7,429 nt of DNA. Origin: Paramuribaculum sp. (GTDB lineage: Bacteria; Bacteroidota; Bacteroidia; Bacteroidales; Muribaculaceae). Of the stretch, positions 6,316 through 7,429 are shown in pieces. Location: contig JAIDKJ010000308.1 of the NCBI GenBank assembly GCA_029051835.1, positions 1-7,429 on the forward strand. Direction: 5' to 3'. The notes under the pieces are model-generated. The model made no database searches. It was not told the origin of the DNA and worked only from the letters and a program-made list of their open reading frames with translations. Position 1 is the first letter of the stretch; each line of letters begins with the position of its first letter. Made by a program: the position numbers and the translations under genes.

Positions 6316-7429
6316 TCAATATGCGAAAACAGGATATTTTTCCATCATTTCATTGACGCGTGCTCTGACCGCGGCTATCACTTCGGGATTCTCGGGATCG
6401 GAAAGCACAGTGTCGATGAGTTCTACTATAGTATCCATCTGATCCTCTTTCACGCCACGGGTGGTGATGGCCGGAGTGCCGAGGCGTATGCCCGAGGTGA
6501 GGAACGGAGAGCGGCTGTCGAACGGCACCATGTTTTTGTTGGCCGTGATGTCGGCGTCGACCAGCGCGCGTTCTGCCACCTTGCCGGTGAGATCAGGGAA
6601 TTTGGTGCGGAGATCCACCAGTACGCAGTGGTTGTCGGTGCCTCCCGATACGATCTTGTAGCCGCGGCGTGTGAGCGCTTCGGCCATGGCGCGGGCGTTG
6701 GCCAGCACCTGTGTCTGATATGCCTTGAATTCCGGTTTCAGAGCCTCGCCGAATGCTACCGCCTTGGCCGCGATGACATGTTCGAGCGGGCCGCCCTGTG
6801 TGCCGGGGAATACTGCCGAGTCAAGCAGCGACGACATCATGCGCACCTGTCCTTTGGGAGTGGTCTTGCCCCAGGGGTTGGGGAAATCCTTGCCGAGCAG
6901 GATCATGCCGCCGCGCGGACCGCGGAGGGTCTTGTGGGTGGTGGTGGTGACGATATGGGCGTGGCGCAGCGGATTGTCGAGCAGGCCGGCTGCGATAAGA
7001 CCTGCCGGATGAGCCATGTCGACCATCAGCAGAGCGCCGATCTCGTCGGCCAGACGACGCATACGGGCATAGTCCCATTCGCGGCTGTATGCGCTTGCAC
7101 CGCCGATGATCAGCGCAGGACGCTCGCGGCGTGCCACCTCTTCCATCTGGTCGTAATCCACCAGACCGGTTTCGGCGCTTACGTTATATTCAAGAGCCTG
7201 GAACATCAGACCCGAGAAGTTGACGGGTGATCCATGCGACAGATGGCCGCCGTGAGAGAGGTTCAGACCCAGAAATTTGTCACCGGGTTTGAGGCAGGCC
7301 ATGAATACGGCCATATTGGCCTGTGCGCCTGAGTGGGGCTGAACATTGACATATTCGGCTCCGAAAAGTTCCTTGTCGCGGGATATGGCTATCTGCTCCA
7401 CTTCGTCGACCACGCCGCAGCCTCCGTAG
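6316..7429 (-). CDS. glyA: Serine hydroxymethyltransferase, N-terminus cut by window edge
   Basis: GlyA is the cytoplasmic PLP enzyme that interconverts serine plus tetrahydrofolate with glycine plus methylene-tetrahydrofolate, the main source of one-carbon units. The frame is open to the right edge. The GTG at 7413 is an internal valine, since YGGCGV precedes VDEVEQ, as in the family YYGGC-VVDEVE motif. About 370 residues are present, so roughly 55 N-terminal residues are missing if it has the usual length of about 426. Counted from codon 7413, visible motifs are HSGAQAN (27-33), HGGHLSHG (54-61), the PLP-pairing Asp132 and His135 in MVDMAHPAG, and Lys161 in [14 protein letters not shown] (codon 6933-6931), which forms the internal aldimine. 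[14 protein letters not shown] near the C-terminus carries the substrate-carboxylate arginine. The hydrolase lipoprotein gene follows after 10 bases, so they are probably co-transcribed. Confidence 0.98.
   Translation of the reverse strand, partial: YGGCGVVDEVEQIAISRDKELFGAEYVNVQPHSGAQANMAVFMACLKPGDKFLGLNLSHGGHLSHGSPVNFSGLMFQALEYNVSAETGLVDYDQMEEVARRERPALIIGGASAYSREWDYARMRRLADEIGALLMVDMAHPAGLIAAGLLDNPLRHAHIVTTTTHKTLRGPRGGMILLGKDFPNPWGKTTPKGQVRMMSSLLDSAVFPGTQGGPLEHVIAAKAVAFGEALKPEFKAYQTQVLANARAMAEALTRRGYKIVSGGTDNHCVLVDLRTKFPDLTGKVAERALVDADITANKNMVPFDSRSPFLTSGIRLGTPAITTRGVKEDQMDTIVELIDTVLSDPENPEVIAAVRARVNEMMEKYPVFAY

Noticed and set aside
7411..7413. GTG as the start codon of serine hydroxymethyltransferase
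   Set aside because: The frame continues upstream as YGGCG into conserved family sequence, so this valine is internal and the true start is beyond the window.

Overview
This window looks like an ordinary chromosomal stretch of a member of the Bacteroidota, most likely order Bacteroidales. Three things point there. The one recognisable promoter is of the Bacteroidota type (a TTG element and TATCTTTG, 20 bases apart). The genes lack clear Shine-Dalgarno sequences. One protein is a lipoprotein whose acidic residues right after the lipidated cysteine resemble the Bacteroidota surface-export signal. The moderately high GC content would suit a Muribaculaceae-like gut bacterium, but that is inference, not something the sequence proves.

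All eight genes lie on the minus strand, so transcription runs from high to low coordinates. The upstream block is glyA (serine hydroxymethyltransferase, 5' end outside the window), a secreted alpha/beta-hydrolase lipoprotein, lgt (prolipoprotein diacylglyceryl transferase) and bioD (dethiobiotin synthetase). The gaps are 10, 16 and 57 bases, and I see no internal promoter, so this may be one transcript. A 149-base gap follows, from 3105 to 3253, holding a good promoter. The second block then reads pyrB, pyrI (catalytic and regulatory chains of aspartate carbamoyltransferase), a flavin-reductase-family protein and rmuC, with gaps of 36 and 9 bases and then a 4-base ATGA overlap. rmuC runs off the left edge.

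The content is mainly housekeeping: one-carbon metabolism (GlyA), de novo pyrimidine synthesis (PyrBI), biotin synthesis (BioD), lipoprotein maturation (Lgt) and genome maintenance (RmuC). The one accessory-looking gene is the lipoprotein hydrolase, which sits just before the gene for the enzyme that would lipidate it. I see no tRNA, rRNA, CRISPR array, insertion sequence, phage gene or toxin-antitoxin pair, and no sign of a novel system. The items for a second look are modest: operon composition, translational coupling, short repeats and a hairpin.
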